26,399 bases of DNA from CAG-791 sp045117315 (GTDB lineage Bacteria > Bacillota > Clostridia > Lachnospirales > Lachnospiraceae), in contig JBGUNJ010000190.1 of the NCBI GenBank assembly GCA_045117315.1, positions 1-26,399 on the forward strand, written 5' to 3'. Position 1 is the stretch's first letter. Every line of letters begins with the position of its first letter. A model generated the notes under the pieces. The model saw only the letters and a list, made by a program, of their open reading frames with translations, was not told the origin of the DNA and made no database searches. The translations under genes were made by a program, and so were the position numbers. Shown here one piece after another: positions 1 through 7,024 of this stretch.

Positions 1-63
1 GTCGTTCAGCTTTTTTCGCAGAGTTGTACTAAATCTCGCTTATGCTCAGAACGGATCGGACCA

Positions 64-173
64 AACTCGTCTCCCGTGTTGAAGACACGGGAGACTCAGA
101 CAGGTGGTCCTAAAATGCCCAGCCGTGAGGGCTGTGCATTTTATCCGTTCTTCCCAATAAGCTTCGATAAGTA
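64..173 (+). repeat. Structured double-hairpin repeat, copy A
   Basis: Two adjacent hairpins are visible. The first has stem CTCCCGTG/CACGGGAG (71-78 with 86-93) and loop TTGAAGA. The second runs from about 111 to 143, with a 14-bp stem (one mismatch) around loop GTGAG (125-129). A related copy lies inverted at 434-548. The two copies differ by paired substitutions that keep both stems intact, so the fold itself appears to be conserved. No transposase or other protein is encoded beside it. It could be the end of a non-autonomous mobile element or a small structured RNA; the sequence alone does not decide. Confidence 0.6.
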
Positions 174-433
174 CAACTGACTGCTCAAAAAATTCACTCC
201 GCCAGGAGGTATAACCTGAAGGCTCCAATTTCCTGCCGGGCTGTGGGACGGATTTATTCCAACACTCACGTAAAATTCTGCCGGTAGTTGAAGGAGGCTG
301 ATTTGGGCACAGATTATGAAACTGTTAAAAATGCCATCGAGCGTTTTTTAAATCTTTCCCATTTTATCGACGGGGTTGACAATCAGGGGCGAGGAATGCA
401 CCTCTCTGGCGAGTGAATAGGGAGGAATCTTAG
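174..433. other. Interior between the inverted repeats, no recognised gene
   Basis: This stretch separates the two inverted copies of the double-hairpin repeat. Its only coding-like feature is a short plus-strand frame that begins at a TTG with a good AAGGAGG site. I recognise no transposase, integrase or RNA gene in it. Its right end (from 397) is also the left arm of a larger imperfect palindrome. Confidence 0.4.
303..416 (+). CDS. Possible 37-residue ORF, unrecognised
   Basis: A TTG codon at 303 follows AAGGAGG (291-297) at a spacing of 5 nt, which is an excellent ribosome binding site. The frame runs 37 codons to TGA at 414. The predicted peptide begins MGTDYETVKNAIERF and reads like ordinary soluble protein, but I recognise no family. 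The 3' end runs into the palindrome arm starting at 397, so this may be the head of a gene whose body was lost when the repeat arrived or rearranged. It may equally be chance. Confidence 0.2.
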   Translation: MGTDYETVKNAIERFLNLSHFIDGVDNQGRGMHLSGE

Positions 434-622
434 ATGTACTTGCCGGAAAAAGGGCAGAGAGAGGGTAAAACGCACAGCCCTCACGGCTGGGCGTTTTAGG
501 CGTCCGTGTCTGAGCCTTCCGTGTCTTCAACACGGAAGGCGAGTTAAAGCCGGCCCTCTTGACGCCTTTTTCCGGCTTAGTACATCTTGATGACGGACTC
601 CTGAACGAGCAGAGAGGTGCAT
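397..622. repeat. Imperfect palindrome with ~70-bp arms
   Basis: The left arm (397-465) reads the same as the reverse complement of 554-622. Both begin ATGCACCTCTCT, and both carry AGATGTACT followed by GCCGGAAAAAGG and end in AGAGGG, with a diverged stretch between. The loop of this palindrome contains nearly all of copy B of the double-hairpin repeat. Nested palindromes of this type are usual for miniature or palindrome-associated transposable elements, but no terminal target duplication was found. Confidence 0.5.
434..548 (-). repeat. Structured double-hairpin repeat, copy B (inverted)
   Basis: This is the reverse-complement relative of copy A. On the minus strand it carries stem CTTCCGTG/CACGGAAG with the same loop TTGAAGA, then the TAAAAC...GTTTTA hairpin with the same loop GTGAG. 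Compared with copy A, the third pair of hairpin 1 changes from C-G to T-A and a lower pair of hairpin 2 changes from T-A to C-G. These compensatory changes support selection on structure, in DNA or in RNA. Confidence 0.6.
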
Positions 623-686
623 CCGCAGACCCGTCCCGCCTCGACATCCGCCTCGACAAACCTGCATTCGTATCTGATACAAAAAG

Positions 687-734
687 AAAAACGCCTGAAC
701 AGACGGCATCTGCCGTCTTTTCAAGCGCCTTTGC
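687..734 (-). terminator. Orphan leader/terminator hairpin
   Basis: Read on the minus strand, GCAAAGGCGC opens a long hairpin that closes with GGCG and a T-rich tail. It closely resembles the hairpin in front of asnB, sharing the GCAAAGGCGCTTGAA start and an inner GACGGC/GCCGTC stem. A weak promoter candidate, TAGACT-N17-TATATT, lies just upstream (750-778, minus). No intact gene follows it. It may be a leader that lost its gene, or simply the terminator of the broken flavodoxin gene that ends at 805. Confidence 0.5.
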
Positions 735-804
735 TTTAAAACCTATGAAAATATAAAATAATTCTGCTGTCCAGTCTATTGTTACAAAGCCTGGCAAAAA
801 CGGA

Positions 805-1072
805 TTACAGGCCCTTGCCCAGGGCTTCTGCCTTGGCGAGGGCTGCCTCGCTCTTGTTATCCTCGCCGTTTACCGCGAGAATGCCGGCATCCTCTGCGCC
901 GAACATAGCGAGCATGCATTTATACTGGGCTTCGATTCCGGCGGTGACACCCGGGGAAGCGGAACTCAGGATCAGGGCATACTTTGCGGCTTTTGCGGGC
1001 TTCATGCCTGCATAGAAACGGGAGATTGTGCTCTCCATCTGTCCGGCAGGCGTCCGGTAAGATTTTTATCAT
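805..1072 (-). pseudogene. Flavodoxin-family NAD(P)H oxidoreductase remnant
   Basis: The 3' part encodes a typical C-terminal half of a flavodoxin-like NAD(P)H-dependent oxidoreductase. GQMESTISRFYAG corresponds to the usual (S)GQMKxFIDRFYAG segment, followed by ALILSSASPGVTAGIEAQYK and a C-terminal helix ending in LGKGL. The family normally has about 180-200 residues. Here the front half, including the FMN-binding loop, is missing. A plausible original start, ATGATAAAAATC (Met-Ile-Lys-Ile), survives at 1072 but in another frame, and a stop (TAA) lies just upstream in the frame of the C-terminal part. This pattern fits an internal deletion. A near-consensus promoter still stands upstream at 1103-1132. 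The protein is unlikely to be functional. Confidence 0.7.
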
Positions 1073-1102
1073 CTCCGCTCATAAAGATAAGCTTCTGAGA
1101 CG

Positions 1103-1132
1103 ATTATAAAAAAGGATAATAATTGGTGTCAA
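1103..1132 (-). promoter_or_regulatory. Sigma-A-type promoter, N18 spacer
   Basis: On the minus strand TTGACA (1127-1132) and TATAAT (1103-1108) are both exact consensus hexamers, separated by 18 nt. The promoter points at the broken flavodoxin-family gene about 30 nt downstream, so it probably drove that gene. Confidence 0.6.
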
Positions 1133-1263
1133 TGTCGCCCGGTCAGTTATTAATGGTTAGTTTTTACCGCTTGTACAGACAGCATGATTCCGTTTTTTTC
1201 AAGCTCTCTCAGCATCATCCAAATGCAATTTTCCTTCCTGCAGATCCGCAGTCTCCGGCGCTT

Positions 1264-2388
1264 TCACCGGCGAATGAAATCCAGAAATCTGTCAAACAGG
1301 TAGGCGCTGTCCTGGGGGCCCGGCGCGCTTTCGGGATGGTACTGTACTCCGAAAGCTCTGTCCCGGGCGCACTCCACTCCTTCGATCGTTCCGTCCAGAA
1401 GATTGATATGAGTGACTGCAAGGGGGGTATCTGCCAGGCTCTCCTCTTCGATGGCATAGGAATGGTTCTGGGAAGTGATCTCGATTTTTCCTGTCAGAAG
1501 ATTCTTTACAGGATGATTGCCGCCGCGGTGGCCGAATTTGAGCTTGTATGTGCGGGCGCCGTAGGCCAGGGACAGGATCTGGTGACCCAGGCAGATTCCG
1601 AAGATCGGGAAGCTTCCGATCAGGGAGCGGACAGCCGCGATGGTCTGAGGGACATCTGTGGGGTCGCCCGGTCCGTTGGACAAAAGTATCCCGTCGGGCT
1701 GCAGTGCCCGGATCCTGTCAGCAGGCGTATTCCAGGGCAGTACCGTCACATGGCAGCCCCTGCGGTTGAGGGAGCGGACGATATTGCGTTTCATCCCACA
1801 GTCTACAGCGGCAATGCGAAGAGGCCTTCCGGAGGCAGAAGATACCGGACTTAAGGGATCTGCTGCTATAAGGGAGGATTCTGCAGTCCAGTGGTCCCTG
1901 CAGCTGACCCGGGAGACGGCATTGGTCGGAAGTATTGTATGGTGCAGGAGCGCAAGCCCTTCTGCAAGCGGCGTATCCGCATCCGTAATCAGGGCTTTTC
2001 TCGTTCCGTAGTCCCGGATGGACCGGGTCAGGGCACGGGTATCCACGCCGCTGATCCCGGGGATTCCATCTTCCTCCATCACCTCCCCCAGTGTCTTCAC
2101 ACTGCGGAAATTGGATGGCTCATCATTATATTCGCGCACGATCAGGGCTCCGATCGAAGGTGTAATGGATTCATAGTCCTCTGCCGCCATACCGTAATTG
2201 CCGATCAGCGGGTAAGTCATAACGACCGCCTGGTCCGTGTAGGACAGATCAGATAAAATCTCCTGGTAGCCTGCCATGGAAGTGTTGAAAACAATCTCGC
2301 ATACCCTGTCTTCAGAGGAGCCGAAGGCATATCCGTAAAATTCCCTTCCGTCCTCCAGGATGATCTTTCGCTTTTTCTTTTCTTTCAT
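1264..2388 (-). CDS. carA: Carbamoyl-phosphate synthase small subunit
   Basis: CarA is the glutaminase subunit of carbamoyl-phosphate synthetase. It hydrolyses glutamine and passes ammonia to CarB for pyrimidine and arginine synthesis. The 374-residue product has the CarA N-terminal domain (about 1-150; FNTSMAGYQEIL and ISGVDTRALTR are family signatures) and a class I amidotransferase domain (about 190-374). Its triad is visible: Cys266 in FGICLGHQ, His351 and Glu353 in YHPE. I chose the ATG at 2388 because GGAG sits 6 nt before it; the ATG at 2400 lacks a site. It follows asnB by 70 nt on the same strand with no terminator between, so the two probably share a transcript. carB, its obligate partner, is not adjacent; it lies about 22 kb away in the same orientation. 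Confidence 0.95.
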   Translation of the reverse strand: MKEKKKRKIILEDGREFYGYAFGSSEDRVCEIVFNTSMAGYQEILSDLSYTDQAVVMTYPLIGNYGMAAEDYESITPSIGALIVREYNDEPSNFRSVKTLGEVMEEDGIPGISGVDTRALTRSIRDYGTRKALITDADTPLAEGLALLHHTILPTNAVSRVSCRDHWTAESSLIAADPLSPVSSASGRPLRIAAVDCGMKRNIVRSLNRRGCHVTVLPWNTPADRIRALQPDGILLSNGPGDPTDVPQTIAAVRSLIGSFPIFGICLGHQILSLAYGARTYKLKFGHRGGNHPVKNLLTGKIEITSQNHSYAIEEESLADTPLAVTHINLLDGTIEGVECARDRAFGVQYHPESAPGPQDSAYLFDRFLDFIRR

Positions 2389-2458
2389 GATAATCTCCAT
2401 GCCATGAACTTTGTGCCGGACAGCGCATGCCGGCACCTCCGTTTTCATCAGATTAAAA

Positions 2459-4168
2459 TCAGATCCCGCTGGCGCCGTAGTTGGACAGGACGCTGGCGGA
2501 GGGGTCGTTGACGTCACAGCCCTTCCAGCTTTTGTTGGGCATCCAGAAGTCATCCACCATCTGCGCCTGGCCGGGGTAGTATTTTTCAAAAATCTCGCGG
2601 TAGAGAAGGGATTCTTTGGTAAAGGGCATGGCGTGGGTATATTTTTGACGTCTCGTCTCGTATTCCTCATCGGTATAGAGAGTTTCGGCGTAGTCCATGA
2701 GGTCACGGCGCATGGAGTGGCCGACAGCGTCGGAGAAAGCTGCCTTCTCACGCATGAGGATCTCATAGGGGATCAGATCGTCCTTGTCAAAAGCATGGCG
2801 CAGCAGGTATTTTCCGATGCCGTATTTGTTCAGTTTCTTTTCGGGGTCGATGGACATGCAGTAGGACAGAAAGTCCAGGTCTCCGAAAGGAACTCGGGCC
2901 TCCAGGGAATGGACGCTGATACAGCGGTCTGCGCGCAGGACGTCGTACATGTGGATCTCGCGGATCCTCTTCTCCGATTCTTCCTGAAAAGCTGCTGCGT
3001 CAGGGGCAAAGTCCGTATATTTATAACCGAAGATTTCATCGGAGATCTCGCCGGTCAGGATGACACGGATGTCAGTGTTTTCATGAATCCATTTGCAGAC
3101 CAGATACATGCCGATCGAAGCGCGGACGGTCGTGATGTCCCATGTCCCCAGGGCGTGGATGACAGGCTCCAGGGCGGCGATCACATCGTCCCTCGTCATG
3201 ATCACTTCGTGGTGGTCGCTTCCGATATAGTCCGCCACTTTGCGGGCATATTTGAGGTCAATGGCGTCCAGATCCATACCTATGGAAAAAGTCTGAAGCG
3301 GCTTGCCCAACAGCTTCGCTGCAGCTCCGCAGACAAGTGAGGAATCGAGTCCGCCGGACAGGAGAAATCCCACCGGAGCATCCGCGTCCAGTCGCTTCTC
3401 AATGCCCGCCAGAAGCTTTTCCCGGATCCTGACGGAAATCGTGTCCAAATCGTCTGTGGACACCCGGTCCGCTTTCCAGATCCGGTGGTATTCATGAAGC
3501 TCCAGGTGCTGGGTCGGGCAGGTTTCTGTATGCCTGTGCCGTTTGCTGCCTGAGTGGTCTTTTTTTTCCGCGGCTGCATGAGAGACTTCTCTGCCGGCCG
3601 ATGCAGGGGCTTCCTTTCGCGCGGCTGCATCGATCACGGCATAATGTCCGGGTGGAAAGGGCATGATCCGGGAACAGACTCCGACCAGGCTTTTGGGTTC
3701 TGATGAAAATACCCTGGTACCGCTCTCATCCAGTCCGTAATAGAGAGGGCGGATTCCGACCGGATCTCTGGCCGCAATGTATTTCTGTGACTGCCCATCG
3801 TAGAGTACAAGAGCAAACTCCGCATCGAGCAGGCGGAACATTTCCGTTCCGAATTCCCTGTACATGGGCAGCAGGATCTCGCAGTCCGAATCACTTTTGA
3901 AAGAATATCCTCTTTTTTTCAGGGCCTCCCTCATTTTGCGGAAACCGTACAATTCCCCGTTGCAGACTACAGCATTGCCATTGAGGACAAAGGGCTGCAT
4001 ACCTTCCGGTGTGAGACCCATGATGGAAAGGCGGTTGAATCCCAGATAACCGTTTTCGGTCTTCATAATCCGGGTATCATCCGGTCCCCTCGAAATAGTC
4101 CTGGCAAGCATTTCCGAAACAATCTGCAGTTCTGCCTGCCCGCTGCAGTAAGCAAGAATGGAACACAT
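2459..4168 (-). CDS. asnB: Asparagine synthase (glutamine-hydrolysing)
   Basis: AsnB transfers the amide of glutamine to aspartate with ATP, making asparagine in the cytosol. The 569-residue product starts Met-Cys, and Cys2 is the N-terminal nucleophile of class II amidotransferases. RGPDD (28-32) and CNGELYGF mark that domain. The synthetase domain follows with the ATP-pyrophosphatase loop SGGLDSS (271-277) and EARVPFGD further on. Between the two domains, about residues 182-222, is a low-complexity insertion rich in Ala, Lys, Glu and His that E. coli AsnB (554 residues) does not have. The start at 4168 has GGAGG 5 nt upstream; starts further upstream would bury Cys2. It heads an operon with carA and has its own promoter and leader hairpin. 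Confidence 0.95.
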   Translation of the reverse strand: MCSILAYCSGQAELQIVSEMLARTISRGPDDTRIMKTENGYLGFNRLSIMGLTPEGMQPFVLNGNAVVCNGELYGFRKMREALKKRGYSFKSDSDCEILLPMYREFGTEMFRLLDAEFALVLYDGQSQKYIAARDPVGIRPLYYGLDESGTRVFSSEPKSLVGVCSRIMPFPPGHYAVIDAAARKEAPASAGREVSHAAAEKKDHSGSKRHRHTETCPTQHLELHEYHRIWKADRVSTDDLDTISVRIREKLLAGIEKRLDADAPVGFLLSGGLDSSLVCGAAAKLLGKPLQTFSIGMDLDAIDLKYARKVADYIGSDHHEVIMTRDDVIAALEPVIHALGTWDITTVRASIGMYLVCKWIHENTDIRVILTGEISDEIFGYKYTDFAPDAAAFQEESEKRIREIHMYDVLRADRCISVHSLEARVPFGDLDFLSYCMSIDPEKKLNKYGIGKYLLRHAFDKDDLIPYEILMREKAAFSDAVGHSMRRDLMDYAETLYTDEEYETRRQKYTHAMPFTKESLLYREIFEKYYPGQAQMVDDFWMPNKSWKGCDVNDPSASVLSNYGASGI

Positions 4169-4194
4169 AATAACCTCCGATTTCCATATGCAAA

Positions 4195-4345
4195 AGAGGG
4201 AGGCGGTTTTGCCGCCCTCTGCCTCCGGCCGGCCAGTGTCCGCGTCAAGGCGGAAAACACACATTATACGGGCCGTGTTATAAGAAAAAAGGCGCCTGAA
4301 GAGACGGACTGTGCCGTCGCTTCAAGCGCCTTTGCTTTACGTTTT
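4195..4345 (-). promoter_or_regulatory. asnB leader with attenuator-like hairpin
   Basis: The predicted transcript starts near 4342 and runs almost at once into a long hairpin at 4288-4333 (AAAGGCGC pairs with GCGCCTTT, with further paired blocks TGAAG/CTTCA and GACGG/CCGTC). A T6 tract follows, so it looks like a complete intrinsic terminator between promoter and gene. After it comes a region that is clearly similar to the leader of murT: ACACGGCCCGT, a small CCGC/GCGG hairpin, then GGCGG/CCGCC close to the ribosome binding site. Expression of asnB-carA must therefore depend on read-through or antitermination, an inference from layout. The signal is unknown; glutamine or nitrogen status is the natural guess. 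Confidence 0.65.
4288..4333 (-). terminator. Intrinsic terminator hairpin in asnB leader
   Basis: A stem of roughly 18 base pairs in three blocks closes on a hexaloop, with TTTTTT on the minus strand directly after GGCGCC. It lies between a strong promoter and asnB, so it most likely acts as an attenuator and not as the terminator of gatD. Confidence 0.7.
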
Positions 4346-4348
4346 ATT

Positions 4349-4376
4349 ATTATACCCGACAGAAGCAGTATGTCAA
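4349..4376 (-). promoter_or_regulatory. asnB-carA promoter
   Basis: On the minus strand an exact TTGACA (4371-4376) is followed after 16 nt by an exact TATAAT (4349-4354). It sits in the gap between gatD and asnB and points at asnB, with the attenuator hairpin immediately downstream. Confidence 0.75.
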
Positions 4377-4443
4377 TCAATTTTTGTATACAATTATACA
4401 GTTTCAGCGTAATCTTTCCGCGTACCGTTTTTTTTGACCTTCC

Positions 4444-4545
4444 CTTGTCGGCATACCTTTTTTCGGCCTGCCAATTTTTGGCATGCCTATGCCAACATAT
4501 CTTTTTCCGACCTGACAATTGTCGGCATACCTTTTTCGACATGCC
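4444..4545. repeat. Degenerate 32-bp direct repeats
   Basis: Two related 32-nt units, 4456-4487 and 4500-4531, share CTTTTT, CGxCCTGxCAATT and GGCATxCC. Partial units flank them on both sides (4444-4457 and 4532-4545). Each unit contains short self-complementary pieces such as GCCAATTTTTGGC and GACAATTGTC. They lie just upstream of the asnB promoter. An open frame crosses the repeats on the minus strand, but it looks like repeat translation only and is not called as a gene. Confidence 0.5.
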
Positions 4546-4584
4546 TTTCCCGATCCACCTTTTTTTGACAAGACCATACAGCAG

Positions 4585-5310
4585 TCAGATCCTTTTCAGG
4601 ACTGTATCATGAGCCAGGTTTTCAAAGCTGTCCTGCAGAGGCTGCAGGGAGCAGGTCCCGTATTTTCGTCTGAGTGCCGTCTCCAGGAGGATGTCGGCAA
4701 AGGCAGGATTTTTGGGCAGGACGGGGCCATGGCTGTAAGTGCAGAAGGCGTTGCGATAGCGGACCCCCTCGGTCCTGTCCTTTCCGTTATTTCCAAATCC
4801 TTTCAACACCTTTCCCAGCGGGCGGACGCCGCTCCCCAGCCAGGTACGGCCGCTGTGGTTTTCAAAGCCGACGACTGTGCTTTTACCGGAGTGGTCCCCC
4901 AGCCGGAAGGCATAGTTCCCGATCATCCTCTTTTTTCCTCCGACTGTGTAAAAATCGATCGCGCCCAGAAACTGGCATTTTTCACCATCCGCTGTCTCGT
5001 AATAGTGCCCCATCATCTGATAACCGCCGCAGATGCAGAGAAAGGTACGCCCGTCTTCGAGTGCCGACCGTATCTCCGGGCCTTTTTTTGTGCGCAGATC
5101 CTCCAGCAGGATCTCCTGGTCGAAATCCTGTCCTCCGCCTATGAAAAAAAGGTCATAGCCTGTCAGGTTTTTGTGCTCTCCCAGCTTTACATAGTCCACC
5201 CTGCAGTCGATGCCGCGCCATTCCAGGCGTCTCTGAAGACAGAGAATATTGCCCCTGTCGCCATAGAGGTTGAGGACATCCGGATAAAGATGACAGATAT
5301 TGAGTTCCAT
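4585..5310 (-). CDS. gatD: Lipid II isoglutaminyl synthase, glutaminase subunit GatD
   Basis: GatD releases ammonia from glutamine for MurT, and together they amidate the D-glutamate of lipid II in Gram-positive cell walls. The 241-residue product is a CobB/CobQ-like class I amidotransferase. Cys94 in CICGGYQM is the nucleophile, and His194 in YSHGPVLPKNP is the expected catalytic histidine. IGGGQDFDQE (57-66) is also typical. The ATG at 5310 lies only 4 nt after the murT stop, with an AGGA-type site inside the end of murT, so the two genes are translationally linked, as is usual for this pair. It is the last gene of the operon. No clear terminator is seen directly after it. Confidence 0.93.
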   Translation of the reverse strand: MELNICHLYPDVLNLYGDRGNILCLQRRLEWRGIDCRVDYVKLGEHKNLTGYDLFFIGGGQDFDQEILLEDLRTKKGPEIRSALEDGRTFLCICGGYQMMGHYYETADGEKCQFLGAIDFYTVGGKKRMIGNYAFRLGDHSGKSTVVGFENHSGRTWLGSGVRPLGKVLKGFGNNGKDRTEGVRYRNAFCTYSHGPVLPKNPAFADILLETALRRKYGTCSLQPLQDSFENLAHDTVLKRI

Positions 5311-5314
5311 GATT

Positions 5315-7000
5315 CTATCCTTTCCAGAATGAGGCTTTTCCTGCCGCCTTTCGCAGGGCGTCCCTAAGGGGCAGCATGGTCGTGTAGTTGGGCAGAATGA
5401 ATACCGGTACCTGACTGTTATAGATTTGGTCAAGCAGCTTTTTTAAATCTTTTTCCGGGACTCTTCGTATACATCTTTCCGGGATCCCCGCGTATTTCAG
5501 CCTGAGCTGCAGGTCTTCCGCCCGCCTTCCCCAGACAAGGATACGGCGGATATTGCCGCAGCCGCAGAGTTTTTCGTAATCCACATCCCAGATCCAGGAA
5601 ATATCGTGTCCGTCGGCGTCCAGGTCATTGAGGCAAAGGACAACGGTAAAAGGGTCCTTTAAGGAGCACAGATAATCCAGCGCCTGGTTACAGCCGGCAG
5701 GGTTTTTCACAAGGATCATCTGAATGGAGACCCCCCGGATTGAAAAGTGTTCCATGCGGCCGAAACTGCTCCGGGCATGCGCCAGTCCTTCCAGAATCTC
5801 CTGCACGGGAAGTCCCGCCGCCGTATAGGCCGCGACGGAGGCTGCCGCATTGTAGATGTTATAGACCGCGGGAAGGGCGATTCTGACAGAGATTTCCCGG
5901 CAGGCATCTTCCCTCGGGGCAGATTCTCTTCCCGGAATGCGAATGTGTACCCGGGAGCCGCCGGTATCGATCCCGTCGACGGATGTCACTGCCACATCCG
6001 GCACCGGGCGGGCATAGCCGCAGGAAGGGCATCGGAAATCTCCCAGATGGGCGTAGGTGTGATACCGATATGTATACTCCGTTCCGCAGCGGATGCAGTA
6101 CCGCGCGTCACTGATTCTATCAGGAGAATCCGTTTTTCGACTTTGTTCAGATTTCTCCCTTTGCTCAGGATCCTCCCTTTGTTTAAGGTTCAGGGCGTCC
6201 TGTTTTTCCATTTCTGTACCGTTTCTTTCCTGTAATGAGTTTTTTTCAGAATTAAAGGCATTCTGTTTTTCCTGTTCTGTCACGTACCCTGCCTGCAATG
6301 CATTTTCTGTCACAGGGGATGAGTTCAGTTTTTTCAAAGCTGCGGTCTGCTCCATGCCGAACCAGACCACGGGATTGGGTACATCCAGAGCCAGGGAGGC
6401 AGTGAGGGAGTCGTCCGCGTTCAGACACAGGACAGCCTCGGGCACCAGCCGGATTCCCTCCCGGACCGCTTCGAGTGTGTGCATGACTTCTCCATAGCGG
6501 TCAAGCTGGTCCCGGAACAGATTGGTCACCACGATGACACGGGGATGCAGCAGTGGGGCTGCATGACGCAGCGCTCCCTCATCGCACTCAATGACCGCAT
6601 ACAGACCGGAGTTATCGTCTCCGGGATGATCCGTCCATTTTCGTTCCCGTATTGTACGCCCCCGCAGCGGCCGTCCCTGCAAGTCCGCCGCTGCCGCAAA
6701 CTCCGCAGTCACACCGGACAGGAGATTGGCACCGGACCGGTTACAGAGGGGAAATCTTCCGGCTTCTTCCATCGCGTGCGCCAGCATTCCGGCAGTTGTT
6801 GTCTTTCCATTGGTCCCTGTAACCAGAATGGTCTCCACTCCTTCTGACGTAATGGCTAAGATATCTTTCCTGAACCACATTGCCAGTCTCCCGGGGAGAG
6901 AGGTTCCTCCCCGGTTCAATCCGCGAAGTATTGCGCGGGCTGCCCTGCAGGCAGTAACTGCTGCAGCTGTCTGCAGTGAATCTTTTACTGACATAGACAT
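5315..7000 (-). CDS. murT: Lipid II isoglutaminyl synthase, ligase subunit MurT
   Basis: MurT is the Mur-ligase-like, ATP-using subunit that activates the D-Glu carboxylate of lipid II for amidation by ammonia from GatD. Visible features are the P-loop TGTNGKTT (61-68), a four-cysteine zinc ribbon (Cys302, 305, 324, 327) and the C-terminal DUF1727 domain with NPAGCNQALD (about 433-442). At 561 residues it is over 100 longer than S. aureus MurT. Much of the excess is a Lys/Glu/Gln-rich insertion at about 222-298, just before the zinc ribbon, with an apparent internal duplication (EKQNAFN, EKQDALN). The start is uncertain. AGGAGG sits only 1 nt before the ATG at 7012 and 13 nt before the ATG at 7000. 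I chose 7000. Confidence 0.92.
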   Translation of the reverse strand: MSMSVKDSLQTAAAVTACRAARAILRGLNRGGTSLPGRLAMWFRKDILAITSEGVETILVTGTNGKTTTAGMLAHAMEEAGRFPLCNRSGANLLSGVTAEFAAAADLQGRPLRGRTIRERKWTDHPGDDNSGLYAVIECDEGALRHAAPLLHPRVIVVTNLFRDQLDRYGEVMHTLEAVREGIRLVPEAVLCLNADDSLTASLALDVPNPVVWFGMEQTAALKKLNSSPVTENALQAGYVTEQEKQNAFNSEKNSLQERNGTEMEKQDALNLKQREDPEQREKSEQSRKTDSPDRISDARYCIRCGTEYTYRYHTYAHLGDFRCPSCGYARPVPDVAVTSVDGIDTGGSRVHIRIPGRESAPREDACREISVRIALPAVYNIYNAAASVAAYTAAGLPVQEILEGLAHARSSFGRMEHFSIRGVSIQMILVKNPAGCNQALDYLCSLKDPFTVVLCLNDLDADGHDISWIWDVDYEKLCGCGNIRRILVWGRRAEDLQLRLKYAGIPERCIRRVPEKDLKKLLDQIYNSQVPVFILPNYTTMLPLRDALRKAAGKASFWKG

Positions 7001-7024
7001 ATCTGTGTTCATACCTCCTGAAAC

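Noticed and set aside
64..548. Complete IS200/IS605 insertion sequence
   Set aside because: Hairpin ends are suggestive, but no tnpA or tnpB fragment is recognisable and the two copies are inverted, unlike the ends of that family.
348..797. 149-residue minus-strand ORF in the first kilobase
   Set aside because: It consists of the translated palindrome and hairpin repeats and has no family resemblance.
2389..2766. N-terminal extension of carA
   Set aside because: The frame stays open upstream but overlaps asnB. The CarA family start and a good ribosome site fit the ATG at 2388.
4195..4230. T-box-like AGGGCGG...ACCGCC element upstream of asnB and murT
   Set aside because: It resembles the T-box core only loosely. 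The T is replaced by C, the spacing is too long and no specifier loop or downstream terminator is present. A simple GGCGG/CCGCC hairpin explains it.
4264..4542. 92-residue minus-strand ORF before asnB
   Set aside because: It runs through the degenerate repeats, the asnB promoter and the terminator hairpin and has only repetitive Lys/Arg-rich sequence.
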